64,000 nt of DNA, from assembly GCA_905221605.1 (NCBI GenBank), contig CAJNDS010000835.1:62001-126000 (forward strand), given 5' to 3'. The position numbers were made by a program, and so were the translations under genes. Within the stretch, counting starts at the first letter, position 1. The number at the start of each line of letters is the position of its first letter. A model generated the notes under the pieces. It was not told where the DNA came from. It did not search any database and saw only the letters and a list, made by a program, of their open reading frames with translations. Positions 20,385-31,150 of the stretch are shown here, piece after piece. The DNA comes from Symbiodinium natans (Eukaryota > Sar > Dinophyceae > Suessiales > Symbiodiniaceae).

Positions 20385-22440
20385 ACCTGTAAATAGGGTT
20401 TCAGGGCCTCAGGGCCTGTGTTTAGGGTTTCAGGGCCCAGCGTTTAGGGTTTCAAGGCCTCAAAGCCTGTTTTTAGGGTTTCAGGGCCTCAGGGCCTGCG
20501 TCTAGGGTTTCAGGGGTTTAGGGTTTCAGGGCCTCAGGGCCTGTGTTTAGGGTTTCAAGGCTTCAGGGCCTGTGTTTAGGGTTTCAGGGCCTCAGGGCCT
20601 GTGTTTAGGGTTTCAGGGCCCAGCGTTTAGGGTTTCAAGGTATCAGGGCCTGTGTTTAGGGTTTCAGGGCCTCAGGGCCTGTGTTTAGGGTTTCAGGGCC
20701 CAGCGTTTAGGGTTTCAAGGCCTCAGGGCCTGTGTTTAGGGTTTCAGGGCCTCAGGGCTTGTGTTTAGGGTTTCAGGGCCCAGCGTTTAGGGTTTCAAGG
20801 CCTCAGGGCCTGTGTTTAGGGTTTCAGGGCCTCAGGGCCTGTGTTTAGGGTTTCAGGGCCCAGCGTTTAGGTTTCAAGGTCTCAGGGCCTGTGTTTAGGG
20901 TTTCAGGGCCTCAGGGCCTGTGTTTAGGGTTTCAGGGCGTTTAGGGTTTCAAGGCCTCAGGGTTTCAAGGCCTCAGAACCTGTGTTTAGGGTTTCAGGGC
21001 CTCAGGGCCTGTGTTTAGGGTTTCAGGGCCCAGCGTTTGTGTTTAGGGTTTCAAGCGCCTCAGGGCCTGTGTTTAGGGTTTCAGGGCCTCAGGGCCTGTG
21101 TTTAGGGTTTCAGGGCCCAGCGTTTGGGGTTTCAAGGCCTCAGGGCCTGTGTTTAGTTTCGGGCCTCAGGGCCTGTGTTTAGGGTTTAGGGTTTCAGGGC
21201 CTCAGGGCCTGTGTTTAGGCTTTCAGGGCACAGCGTTTAGGGTTTTCAAGGTTTCAGGGGCATGTGTTTAGGGTTTCAGGGCCTCAGGGCCTGTGTTTCG
21301 GGTTTCAGGGCCCAGCGTTTAGGGTTTCAGGGCTTCAGGGCCTGTGTTGAGGGTTTCAGGGCCTCAGGGCCTGTGTTTAGGGTTTCAGGGCCCAGCGTTT
21401 AGGGTTTCAAGGCTTCAGGGCCTGTGTTTAGGGTTTCAGGGCCTCAGGGCCTGTGTTTAGGGTTTCAGGCCCAGCGTTTAGGGTTTCAAGGCCTCAGGGC
21501 CTGTGTTTAGGGTTTCAAGGCCTCAGGGCCCAGCGTTTAGGGTTTCAAGGCCTCAGGGCCTGTGTTTGGGGTTTCAGGGCCTCAGGGCCTGTGTTTAGGG
21601 TTTGAGGGCCTCAGGCCGTGGTAGGGTTTCCAGGCTCAAGGGCCTGTGTTTAAGTTTCAGGGCCATCAGGGCTTGTGTTTTAGGGTTAGGGCCCCGCCTT
21701 TTTGTTTAGGGTTTCAAGGCTTCAGGGCCTGTTTTTGGGTTTTCAGGCCTCAGGCCCTGTGTTTCGTGGTTTCAGGCCCAGCGTTTAGGGTTTCAAAACA
21801 AAGGCCTCAGGTTTCAAGGCCTCAAAGCCTGTGTTTAGGGTTTCAAGGCCTCAGGGCCTGTGTTTAGGGTTTCACGGCCCAGCGTTTAGGGTTTCAAGGC
21901 CTCAAAGCCTGTGTTTAGGGTTTCAGGGCCTCAGGGCCTGTGTTTAGGGTTTCAGGGACCAGCGTTTAGGGTTTCAAGGGCCCAGCGTTTAGGGTTTCAA
22001 GGCCTCAGGGCCTGTGTTTAGGGTTTCAGGGCCTCAGGGCCTGTGTTTAGGGTTTCAGGGCCCAGCGTTTAGGGTTTCAAGGCCTCAAAGTGTGTTTTAG
22101 GGTTTCAGGGCTGTGTTTAGGGTTCCAGGGCCCAGCGTTTAGGGTTTCAAGGCTTCAGGGCCTGTGTTTAGGGTTTCAGGGCCTCAGGGCCTGTGTTTAG
22201 GGTTTCAGGGCCCAGCGTTTAGGGTTTCAAGGCCTCAGGGCCTGTGTTTAGGGTTTCAGGGCCTCAGGGCCTGTGTTTAGGGTTTCAAGGCCTCAGGGCC
22301 TGTGTTTAGGGTTTCAGGGCCCAGTGTTTAGGGTTTCAAGGCCTCAGACCCTCAGGGCCTGTGTTTAGGGTTTCAGGGCCCAGCGTTTAGGGTTTCAAGG
22401 CCTCAAGGCCTGTGTTTAGGGTTTCAAGGCCTCAACGCCG
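20385..22440. repeat. Satellite with 80-bp higher-order period built on TTTAGGGTTTC subunits
   Basis: The marker CAGCG-TTTAGGG recurs at 20621, 20701, 20781 and 20861, giving an 80-bp period. Each period holds three subunits (about 29, 22 and 29 bp), each starting TTTAGGGTTTCA and differing in a CCTCAGGGCCTGTG or CCCAGCG tail. About 25 periods are present, with more deletions toward the right end. No coding signal. Confidence 0.95.
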
Positions 22441-23087
22441 TGTTTTTTTTTCAAGTTTTTCAGGGTTTTTCAAGGTTTTTCAATGTTTTTTAAGGTTTTT
22501 CCATGTTTCTTCGGGTGTTTTCCGGGTTTTTCTGAGGAAGGGCTGCCCCCGCGACCTTTTCACAGCTTAATTTCGGTCAAGGGGGGGTCGTATTTTTGGA
22601 TTTTAAAGGCAAAATAGTCTTTGGAGACCCTCCTTGCCTCAAACTCCGACCCCCCCTTGAGAGGGAAAGTTTGCGTCAAAAAACACCCCAAATAGAGACC
22701 TCAGGCTTGGCCTAGACCCGCAAGGAAAATACGAATTTTTAGTACTGAAATCGAGGGTTCTGGGTGGCCTCTCATTTTCTGGGTTTTTGTGTTTTTTCAA
22801 GTTTTTCAAGACTTTTCCGTGACCTTTTTCACAATGTTTTTTCATTTTTAAATTTTTTTCAAGGTTTGAGCCTCAGTTTAAGATTTCAAGACCTCACAAC
22901 CTCGCGTGGTTTAATATCTCCACCTCCTCGTTTGTTAAGTGGAAGTCATTCAATTTGTTATTGAACCATCCTAATAAAAAGAAGAAACTTTTTATTGCTT
23001 AATGTTATGGGAACTTCGGGTGGGTGGGTATTTTTCAATGTTCTAAACACAGAGCCTAAACGAGAAACTGCTCGACCAGGAGCTCTT
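22441..23087. other. Spacer: T-rich decayed repeat then unique DNA
   Basis: 22441-22540 is a degenerate CAAGGTTTTT-type repeat. The rest is unique with a relatively AT-rich patch at 22780-23000. No gene recognised. Confidence 0.6.
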
Positions 23088-23150
23088 GAACCCTAAACCC
23101 TAAACCCTAAACCCTAAACCCTAAACCCTAAACCCTAAACCCTAAACCCT
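23088..23150 (-). repeat. Interstitial telomere-like tract (CCCTAAA)
   Basis: About nine perfect units. Confidence 0.95.
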
Positions 23151-23254
23151 GAGGAGCCGGCACTCCACTGGCTTCATCGGAATGGCAGTGCCTCGGCTCT
23201 GCCTGCCTTTGCGAGCGCTTAAGAGGCCGCGGGAGCGCAGGGCTTCATTAGGGT

Positions 23255-23470
23255 TTAGGGCTTGCAAGGGTTTAGGGTTTCAGGGTTTCAGGGGTTTCAG
23301 GGGTTTCAGGGTTTAGGGCTTAAGGGGTTTCAGGGTTTCAGGGCTTCAGGGGGTTTAGGGTTTCAGGGTTTCAGGGCTTTAGGGTTTCAGGGCTTCAGGG
23401 CTTCGGGGCTTCAGGGCTTCAGGGCTTCAGGGCTTCGGGGCTTCAGTGTTTCAGGGGCTTCAGGGGCCGG
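23255..23470 (+). repeat. TTTCAGGG-type degenerate tandem repeat
   Basis: 8-bp and 9-bp units (GGGTTTCAG, GGGCTTCAG) repeat about 24 times and resemble the subunit of the satellite at 20.4-22.4 kb. Confidence 0.85.
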
Positions 23471-23599
23471 AAAAAATAATACAAAGAAAGGCAAAGGAAC
23501 GCCAGAAGAAGGGCCCCAAGAGGTCCCGTCGGGTTTTTTTGGGAGTTGAAGGCTTCGGTTCGGCTTAGGTCTCAGGTTTTGCTTTGAGGGTTCAGGGCT

Positions 23600-23693
23600 T
23601 TGGGTTTAGGGTTTAGGGTTTAGGGTTTAGGGTTTAGGGTTTAGGGTTTAGGGTTTAGGGTTTAGGGTTTAGGGTTTAGGGTTTAGGGTTTAG
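23600..23693 (+). repeat. Interstitial telomere-like tract (TTTAGGG)
   Basis: About 13 perfect units. Confidence 0.96.
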
Positions 23694-23875
23694 TGCTAAA
23701 GCTCCATGAAGGTTTGGGACTAAAACCTAACCCAGGCTCCCTCTGCAGCATACTTCCTAAACAAGATCCTCTTGCATCCGATACAGAAAATTACCGCCTC
23801 CAAAATAAGCCTCGACCCTGAACCCAGGAAGGGGAAGCAGAAAACATCCCCTGCCGGGGATACCTACCTAGACCC

Positions 23876-23948
23876 CTAAACCCTCACCCTAAACCCTAAA
23901 CCCTAAACCCCAAACCCTAAGCCCCAAACCCTAAACCCTAAACCCCGC
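23876..23948 (-). repeat. Interstitial telomere-like tract (CCCTAAA)
   Basis: About ten units with CCCCAAA variants. Confidence 0.92.
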
Positions 23949-24068
23949 AAACACCCAATAAGGGAAAGTATCCGACCTCCCCACAAGAACCTGCCAAGGC
24001 AATGATCTCTGCTGAGCTCTGGCGCCTTTCTGGAGGCTCAGCTCTGCCTGGGTCGTGGGGGTTGAGGG

Positions 24069-24210
24069 TTTAGGGTTTAGGGTTTAAGGTTTAGGGTTTG
24101 GGGTTTAGGGTTTAGGGTTTAGGGTTTAGGGTTTAGGGTTTAGGGTTTAGGGTTTAGGGTTTAGGGTTTAGGGATCAGGGCTGGGGGTTTAGGGTTTATG
24201 TGTAGGGTTT
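24069..24210 (+). repeat. Interstitial telomere-like tract (TTTAGGG)
   Basis: About 16 units, decaying at the right end. Confidence 0.95.
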
Positions 24211-25186
24211 GGGGTTTAGGATTTAGGGCGGTCTAAAGATTTGTATGTTTTCGACATGTCTAAAACTTGTATCCAGTCGCCACCGTCAAAAGGCACAGGG
24301 ATACTCCAGAAGATGTTTTCAGTTTTGGGGGGTCAAAGCTTGTGCGGTTCCGTAGTCACCCTTAAACCCTAAGACACTCACGTCCCAGACCCACCAAAGG
24401 CCCAACGCGGTTTTGGGCAGAAGGTTTAGGGCTTAGGCTTTAAGGCTTACCCCTGCTCGAAAACCCTGATCTCATTCGCACCCTTGTCAACTGAGGAGCA
24501 GAGTCCGTATGCAGAAACTCCTATCTTTTGGCACCTACATCACTACGTCAGGACAGATCTTTGCCATCCGAAACGCCCCTACCAAAGGCCCTGAACGCAA
24601 TGAGAGGCGCCTGAAGTTCATCGTCACTCTTCTGGCCTCAAGGCAGAAGTTCTGTGTTCGGTTTAGGGTCTGGGGAGAGAGGGAGAGAGCGAGAGAGAAA
24701 GAGAGCGAGAGAGAGCGAGAGAGAGAGAGAGAGAGTGAGTGAGTGAGGCAGGTATAAATAAACCCTAATGAAACACTAAACCCCAAACCCTCAACCTTCA
24801 ACCCTCTTAGAACACAACTCAGAGGGTTTGCCGTCCACAGGGTTTCAGCCCTGAGGCAGGCGCCTCGAAAACGACGTCGCCGGGCCATCTGCGGGTTGTT
24901 GCGTGTTTTTTTTTCTCTTGGGGGGGGGGGGGGGGGGGGGGGGGGAAGGGGGTTGAGGTTCTTCAGGCGTCTTAAGGTTTTGTTAGAGGTTTTCAGGGTT
25001 TTAGGAGGTAGGGTTCGGGCTGGTTTAGGGAATTCCTCAATCAGAGTGTAGGGCCTTGAGGGGGAGCTAAGGAAGCTTCACGGGCGTTAAGCACGAGACA
25101 AACAACGCCAAAGAGCCGCTCCCAACCCGGTCGGGGGCAGATCCTAACTTTGCTCAAATCAGGGGGTGCAGAGCCGGACTCCCTGA
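24211..25186. other. Spacer with GA microsatellite and T/G homopolymer junction
   Basis: A GA-rich microsatellite lies at 24672-24745 and a T run followed by about 38 G at 24907-24946. No gene recognised; the frames spanning 24509-24888 are mostly microsatellite. Confidence 0.6.
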
Positions 25187-25287
25187 ACCCTAAACCCTAA
25201 ACCCTAAACCTTAAACCCTAAACCCTAAACCCTAAACCCTAAACCCAACCCTGAACCCTAAACCCTAAACCCTAAACCCTAACCCTA
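25187..25287 (-). repeat. Interstitial telomere-like tract (CCCTAAA)
   Basis: About 14 units. Confidence 0.95.
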
Positions 25288-25636
25288 GGCTCTTCACATG
25301 TTTATTGGGAGCTCGGAATCTTCGGGGGTCCCACGGCCTTGCCGGCATCCATCTGATCCTCGTGGGAGCTGGGTAGGTGGCGCTTCAGTTGCTGAATTCC
25401 CCGAAGCACCAAGCCTCCCAGAGAACCCCGAACCTCCAAACATGAGACCCGCATCCCCTCAAAAACCTACGATCCCGAAGCCCGAAAGCCCTAAACCCCC
25501 CCCCCCCCAAACCCTAAACCCTAAACCCTAAACCCTAAACCTGAGACACTCAGTCCTGGCCCAACTGTTCCTGGCTGTGCCTTGGTGGGCTGGGATCAGA
25601 AGCCCTCATGAACCTCTCAAGTCTTGCTTCCTCCCC

Positions 25637-25709
25637 TTTAGGGTTTAGGGTTTAGGATTTAGGGTTTAGGGTTTAGGGTTTAGGGTTTAGGGTTTAGGGT
25701 TTAGGGTTT
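25637..25709 (+). repeat. Interstitial telomere-like tract (TTTAGGG)
   Basis: Ten units. A short CCCTAAA tract in the opposite orientation lies at 25510-25541. Confidence 0.95.
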
Positions 25710-26342
25710 GGGCATGGGGGAGTTCCCGCTTTAGTGCCCTGAAGCAGCCCAAGAACCCTCTTTCTCAGGGCTTGAGGTCAGGGGCTTCCTTTCTACCCCA
25801 CGTAAGTAGTTTCCCCTCAAGTTCCTAGCCCCTAGAATCCTAGAATCCTAGAAGCCCTCAAGCCCTAGACCCCGCAACTCAAAAAACAACCTACAGAACC
25901 CCCCAGAAACCCTAACCCCTCAACCCACCTTGAAGCCCAATGATTGTTTCAACAAAAGCAACCCCTCAACCCCTAACACTTTTCAACCCCTAAACCCTCA
26001 ACCCGAAACCCTCAACCCTCAACCCGAAACCCTAAACCCTCAACCCTAGACCCTCCGGGGCAGAAGCTGTCCATGAGAACTCATCCAGGAATCAGCTGGG
26101 TCCTTTCACCGCGCCGGCTCCAGGGCAATCCGGGTTTGGGATGTGGGGCTGTTTCGGGTGGGTTTGGGGGTTTTTTGGGGGTTAGGGCGTCAGGGGTGTG
26201 GGGGTTTAGGGGGGTTTAGGGGGTTTAGGGGGTTTAGGGGGTTTAGGGGGTTTGGGGGGCTTACCGACCCGGGTCTGGTTCCGAAGGGGTTTTGGGGAAC
26301 AAGTTGGAATCAGGACCTCAGGGCTTCTCACTGGTGGTGTTA
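25710..26342. other. Spacer, no gene recognised
   Basis: Decayed C-rich telomere-like DNA at 25840-26055, then G-rich repeats of GGGTTTAGG at 26170-26260. Confidence 0.5.
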
Positions 26343-26459
26343 GAGGTTTAGGGTTTAGGGTTTAGGGTTTAGGGTTTAGGGTTTAGGGTTTAGGGTTTAG
26401 GGTTTAGGGTTTAGGGTTTAGGGTTTAGGGTTTAGGGTTTAGGGTTTAGGGTTTAGGTT
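26343..26459 (+). repeat. Long interstitial telomere-like tract (TTTAGGG)
   Basis: About 16 perfect units. Confidence 0.97.
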
Positions 26460-26897
26460 TGTGCTTCAGAGCGTCTGGGGCTCAAGGGTTTCGGGTGCCT
26501 TTTTCATGGAGCCCTGCGTCCTGGTGCATCTGAGAACTGCCGCCCGACGTGGCAAAGTTCACCTTTGCTGGGCACGATCTACTTGCCGAAAAGCACATAA
26601 TTTCCTCTGCGGAAAGAGTGGCCAAATAGCTTCAGCTGTGCCTTGTATATACGTTATTGTTACGTGTCACGGGTTGGGGGGCTTTGTCTACGAGTCGATG
26701 ACCTTTGCCCCAAACCCTGCGCCCTAAACCCGACACCGTGCCATGAGTGGTTCCCGACTCTACGCACATGAGACTCTGACACTGTACATCCGCTGTCTAA
26801 CTCCATCCCCAGCACGACGCGGCGGTGGCTGACGTGCGGCTCCCCCCTAGGACCCAAAAAGGTACCCAAACTCAGACTACCCCATTTAGAGCAACCA
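26460..26897. other. Spacer, no gene recognised
   Basis: Unique DNA; a plus frame of 88 codons at 26461-26727 has no recognisable domain. Confidence 0.45.
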
Positions 26898-26985
26898 AAC
26901 CCTAAACCTTAAACCCTAAAGCCTAAGCCCCAAACCCTAAACCCTAAACCCTAAACCCTAAACCCCAAACCCTAAACCCTAAACT
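26898..26985 (-). repeat. Interstitial telomere-like tract (CCCTAAA)
   Basis: About 12 units with a few variants. Confidence 0.93.
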
Positions 26986-27093
26986 CTCCCCTTCACCCAA
27001 CATCGACTGCCAGGTCTGGCGCCGGCATCAAAACCGTGGCCCAGCCCATGTTGCTCTCTTGCCTCGGGCCGCTCTGAGCTTTGAGTTTATGGG

Positions 27094-27150
27094 GTTTTAG
27101 GGTTTAGGGTTTAGGGTTTAGGGTTTAGGGTTTAGGGTTTAGGGTTTAGG
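27094..27150 (+). repeat. Interstitial telomere-like tract (TTTAGGG)
   Basis: Eight units. Confidence 0.95.
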
Positions 27151-27337
27151 AAGCCTTAGGATTTCGAGTTTCGGGTTTAGGGCTTTGTTGCCAGGAGAGG
27201 GGGCGGGGGCTGACCAAATGATGGTCCGTTCGTTGGGTGCCACGATGGGAACTGCCCCAAAGGGACCACCGCAGGCTGCACGCGTGGGGAGCTAACAGGA
27301 GGAATGCTAGAAGAAACCCTGCCCCAAACCCAAGGCT

Positions 27338-27435
27338 ACCCAAAACCCTAAACCCTAAACTCCACACCCCTAAACCCCTAAACCCCTAAACCCCTAAACC
27401 CCTAAACCCCTGAACCCCTGAACCCCTGAACCCTT
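27338..27435 (-). repeat. CCCCTAAA and CCCCTGAA 8-bp variant tract
   Basis: Heptamers change to uniform octamers with one extra C, then to CCCCTGAA. Confidence 0.9.
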
Positions 27436-28158
27436 GAGCTCCTGGCTGGGCAGGGGGTGCAGCTGCAGCTGCAACCTGTGCATCTCCTTGGCCCTTCGAC
27501 TCGTCGCTACGCTGTTCCTGGCGCCAGGCTTCAATACTCTAAAACGCCCTCGCAGCCCTAAATTCCCTGAATATGCCGGGTTTAGGGTTTAGGGTTGCTT
27601 AAGGTTTAGGGTTTAGGGTTTAGGGCGTAGTCCTATGATAAATGGTCCGTAGTCCTATGATAAATGGCCTGTAAACCCTAAACGACCCTAAGCACCCTTA
27701 ACCCCGAACACCCTAATCAGCCTAGCCCAGAACAGCCTCCAAAACACCTAAGTTAAGCTAACCCCAAGCTGTGACGGAGACCGACCCGAAGCTCCCTTGA
27801 GCCGCAGGCCGCGTTTCAACTTTCAATGGCGTTCTAGGGACTCCGAGGGGTTTAGGCTGTAGGGTTGAGGGGGCTTTAGGGATCTTTGGGGATCTCGCAT
27901 GGCGCACCAGAAGCCTCGCGTTCAAGGCACTCGCATAGGGAACCATGAGAAGGAGAACCGCACAGGGGGCGAGCCTGTGCCATCACCCGCTGCCGAAGAA
28001 ATTCGTTCTCCTGGCGGGTTGCAGTGGTGTTTATACTGGTTTTAGGGTTTAGGATCCAAGGGCCCAGATCCCTAAACTTACGCCATGTCTTGACCGCGGC
28101 TTTCCTGCGCCAACCTCGCCACCTCGGCCGCGAGCCTCTGCAGGTCCTGGGAGTTCAG
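27436..28158. other. Spacer, no gene recognised
   Basis: Contains a direct duplication of GTAGTCCTATGATAAATGG (27629-27670). Otherwise unique DNA with small telomere-like fragments. Confidence 0.55.
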
Positions 28159-28303
28159 GGCTTAGGGAGTTTAGGGAGCTTAGGGAGTTTAGGGAGTTTA
28201 GGGAGTTTAGGGAGTTTAGGGAGTTTAGGGAGTTTATGGAGTTTAGGGAGTTTAGGGAGTTTAGGGAGTTTAGGGAGTTTAGGGAGTTTAGGGAGTTTAG
28301 GGT
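28159..28303 (+). repeat. 9-bp GAGTTTAGG tandem repeat
   Basis: About 15 units of GGGAGTTTA, a telomere-like unit expanded by two bases. The period gives a meaningless Leu-Gly-Ser open frame. Confidence 0.93.
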
Positions 28304-28407
28304 CTAGCGGTTTACGTGTTTTAGGGAGTCCTTGGGGATGGGATGTTTCTTTTCTTGGGTGCAGCTGGGCTTGGCTCGGGATCTGGCTTGGCTTGCTTCG
28401 GCCTTTT

Positions 28408-28506
28408 CTAGGGTTTAGGGTTTAGGGTTTAGGGTTTAGGGTTTAGGGTTTGGGGTTTAGGGTTTAGGGTTTAGGGTTTAGGGTTTAGGGTTTAGGGTTT
28501 AGGGAT
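28408..28506 (+). repeat. Interstitial telomere-like tract (TTTAGGG)
   Basis: About 14 units. Confidence 0.96.
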
Positions 28507-29796
28507 AGGATGAGGGGGACCTTTGGGGATAGAGACCCTCTGAATAAGGTCCCTGTTTAAGAGAGCCCAGAAGAGGGTTAAGAAGGGGTTCCCTTTTAAG
28601 TGTCCCCCCTTCTCCTACCTAGGATTTTCCCAAGTGTTCGAGTGGCGTGTCCCAGGCCACTTGCAAACGCAATGCTCGTATGACGAGGTGAGAAAGATTA
28701 TGTGGGATCTGAAGCAATTCTCCTTGACGGCATGATGTTCTCCAAAGCAAACTTGCGCAGGCGGGGGGGGGGGGTGCGCCAGGCACAATGCTCGTTGTTT
28801 GCAGCAAGTCATCTTGATGGCATGATTCCCCTCACCCAAAGCTTCCAGCAGCCCCCCGCCCCCCCCCCCCATTTGCACACACCCTGCTCGTACGACGGAG
28901 TGGGAACAATTTCATATGGGCCTTGAACCAACTCCTAGTGGCGGCATGGTGTTGGAAAAAGCAAGCTCGCGCGTTGTCGAAAAAGCGGGGCGGAGGGAGG
29001 GGGGGGGGGGGGAACGGGGAGGGGAAGCCGAAAGCAGGGCCAGAGCCAGAGCCACGGGAGCCAGAGCCGAAAGCCAAAGCGAAGGCCACTAAAGGCCAAA
29101 GCCAAGCCAAAGCCAAGCCAAGCCAAACCAAAAGCCAAGTCAAGCTGAGCCGAGCCAACTAAGCCAAGCCCGTGCCAAGCCAAGCCGCACCGACGAAAAC
29201 AAAACCGGGTCCTGTTTTACCGCCCTTCACAGCAAGTTTCTTGTGTTTGGCCTGCTCTCAGAGAATCAAAGAAAGGGCCATCTCGAGCTGTGTCTTGGTG
29301 CGCCGTTGTTCCCTCAATCCTAAAACCCCAAACCCTAAACCTCAAACCCCAATCCCTAAACCCAACTGAGAGCCCCACACCCTAGACATTCAGCCCCAAA
29401 CCCTAGCTTTAAACCGCAAGCAGCAAACCCTGACACCCGGCCTGCTTCGAGGCAGACTTGTTTCCGTCAAGCTGGAGTTCAGCTGAGGCGCCCTGCTGCG
29501 CGCACCCAGTGCAGATCGAAAATCTGGGGTCTCGTCACCATACCCTATAGAACCGTCATCCCACAAAGCCTGAAACCCTAAAAGAGAAGTGCTTCCTTCC
29601 TTGATCAGCTGGATTTTGGGTTTGGGGTTTAGGATTTAGGGTTTAGGGTTTGGACTTTAGGGTGTTTAGGGTGTTTAGGGCGTTTAGGCGCCACGGCTCA
29701 CGAAGTCAGGCCGGGCGCACGCGGCTATGGCTGTGAGTGGGCGGGGCCAGGCCCGGCATGGGGTCGGACCTGCAAAGGTGGACCAGGAGCTGAGGT
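28507..29796. other. Spacer with a diverged ~210-bp direct repeat
   Basis: Segments at about 28670-28770 and 28885-28975 share the order TGCTCGTA-GACG, ATATGGG/TATGTGGG, TTGACGGCATGATG-like and GCAAACTTGCGC-like motifs. A third partial copy lies near 28787-28830. G and C runs separate them. A GCC-AAG-rich stretch follows at 29030-29190. No gene recognised. Confidence 0.5.
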
Positions 29797-29927
29797 TGGG
29801 ATGTTCCCCCGTCTGCTAAACGGCCCTTAATAGGGAGTATCCCTAAACCCCAAACCCCAAACCCTAAACCCTAAACCCTAAACCCTAAACCCCAAACCCT
29901 AATCCCATTAAGGACTGCTAATAGAAG
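29797..29927. repeat. Hairpin element split by a telomere-like tract
   Basis: The left part (GGTTGGGATGTTCCCCC ... CCTTAATAGGGAGTAT) and right part (ATTAAGGACTGCTA) match, in reverse complement, the intact hairpin and flank at 58153-58235. Between them sit about eight CCCTAAA/CCCCAAA units (29850-29906). The tract begins and ends with CCCTA, which the intact element also has at this point. Confidence 0.8.
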
Positions 29928-31047
29928 GTGGACCACATGCTGCGAGGCGCGGGTCTCTCCCTTTAGGGCTTTATGGGTTTCGGGGCCTGGGGGGCTTTCG
30001 AGGTTCTGAGGTTCTTTTGGGGGGTTTTTGGGGTTTGGAGGTGTTGGGGATTTTGGGCTTTTTGGGGTTTGTGGTTTTTAGGGTTTTGGGGTCTGGGGTC
30101 CCGGAACCCCAACCTCTCCTCCCCAGGCGGCCTGATATCTTCCTCCTTCGGGAGCCGGCTGGCCTGGGGTGAGCGGAATCAGTAGGGTTGAGGGTTTGGG
30201 GCTTAGGGTTTCATATAGGTCTGAGGGCGCTGCTGCTTCAGCATAGCCGCTGGGCCAGTCCATACCTGCCGGGTTTCGGGCCTAAAGGGCTTCAAACATT
30301 GCAGCCGCAACTGCTTCAGCTAGACAAGTCATTAAGAACCTTGATAGTGTGTCAGTTGCCCTTTGTGGCCCAGACCTCTGGGACTCGGCGTTCGTGCGAC
30401 ATACTGGTCAAAGTCGTCGTGCCCTGCGCCACGCATGCCGGAAGCAGGGCCCCAGTGGGCAGATCACTTTCAGTGTGCCCCTAAACCTTATCTAGAATCT
30501 CGTTCAAGACAACAAGACTCAGAAGGGCTACCCGCCTGCTGCGGGTGCTGCATGAGGAGTACTCTCCCCACTGGGGAGGTCCTCACATTCACGGGCACGG
30601 AGGCCTGATCAGCCTCACATCTCCTCAAACATCTCCATCTAGTCACGATTGCAGCACATGGATATGAAGCAGGGTATTCAAAAGGAACCTTATATACACT
30701 CACCAAAAACAGAAATATAAACCCTGCTTCATATGGACCATAAAGCCTGCTTTAGCTTGCAAGGGAGCGCCCTCCTTGATGTGAGAATAGCAGGGCAGCG
30801 GCAAAGACTTCTCACCTGACATGACGCGGGCAGAGGATCGGCCGGCGCGAAAATGCCTTGCCGTCTTGTGGCGGCACGTGCAGAAGCTCTGAATACCATA
30901 AACACTAAACCCTAAACCCTAAACCCCAAACCCTAAACCTTCCTCAAAGCTTCACAAGTCCCTTCTGTAGTGGGGCAGCTCTGTTCCTCCCATTCCGACA
31001 CTGGACCCTGCTCCAGGGAACTTAATAATGGGACCAAACAACCCCGA
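29928..31047. other. Spacer, no gene recognised
   Basis: Unique DNA, including overlapping frames of 72-98 codons at 30.19-30.71 kb with no recognisable domain, and a short CCCTAAA tract at about 30908-30940. Confidence 0.45.
30662..30734. repeat. Short inverted-repeat element
   Basis: Perfect 14-bp arms (ATATGAAGCAGGGT / ACCCTGCTTCATAT) surround a 45-bp AT-rich loop. Confidence 0.7.
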
Positions 31048-31150
31048 ACCCTGAACCCTAGACCCTGAACCCTAAACCCTAGACCCTGAACCCTAAACCC
31101 TAAACCCTAAAACCCTGAACCCTAAACCCTGAACCCTAAACCCTGAACCC
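31048..31150 (-). repeat. Alternating CCCTAAA / CCCTGAA / CCCTAGA tract
   Basis: Higher-order alternation of CCCTGAA and CCCTAAA units, about 14 in total. Confidence 0.92.

Noticed and set aside
28900-28960. tRNA or tRNA-derived gene (B-box-like GGTTCAAGGCCC)
   Set aside because: No A box at the right spacing and no cloverleaf could be built.
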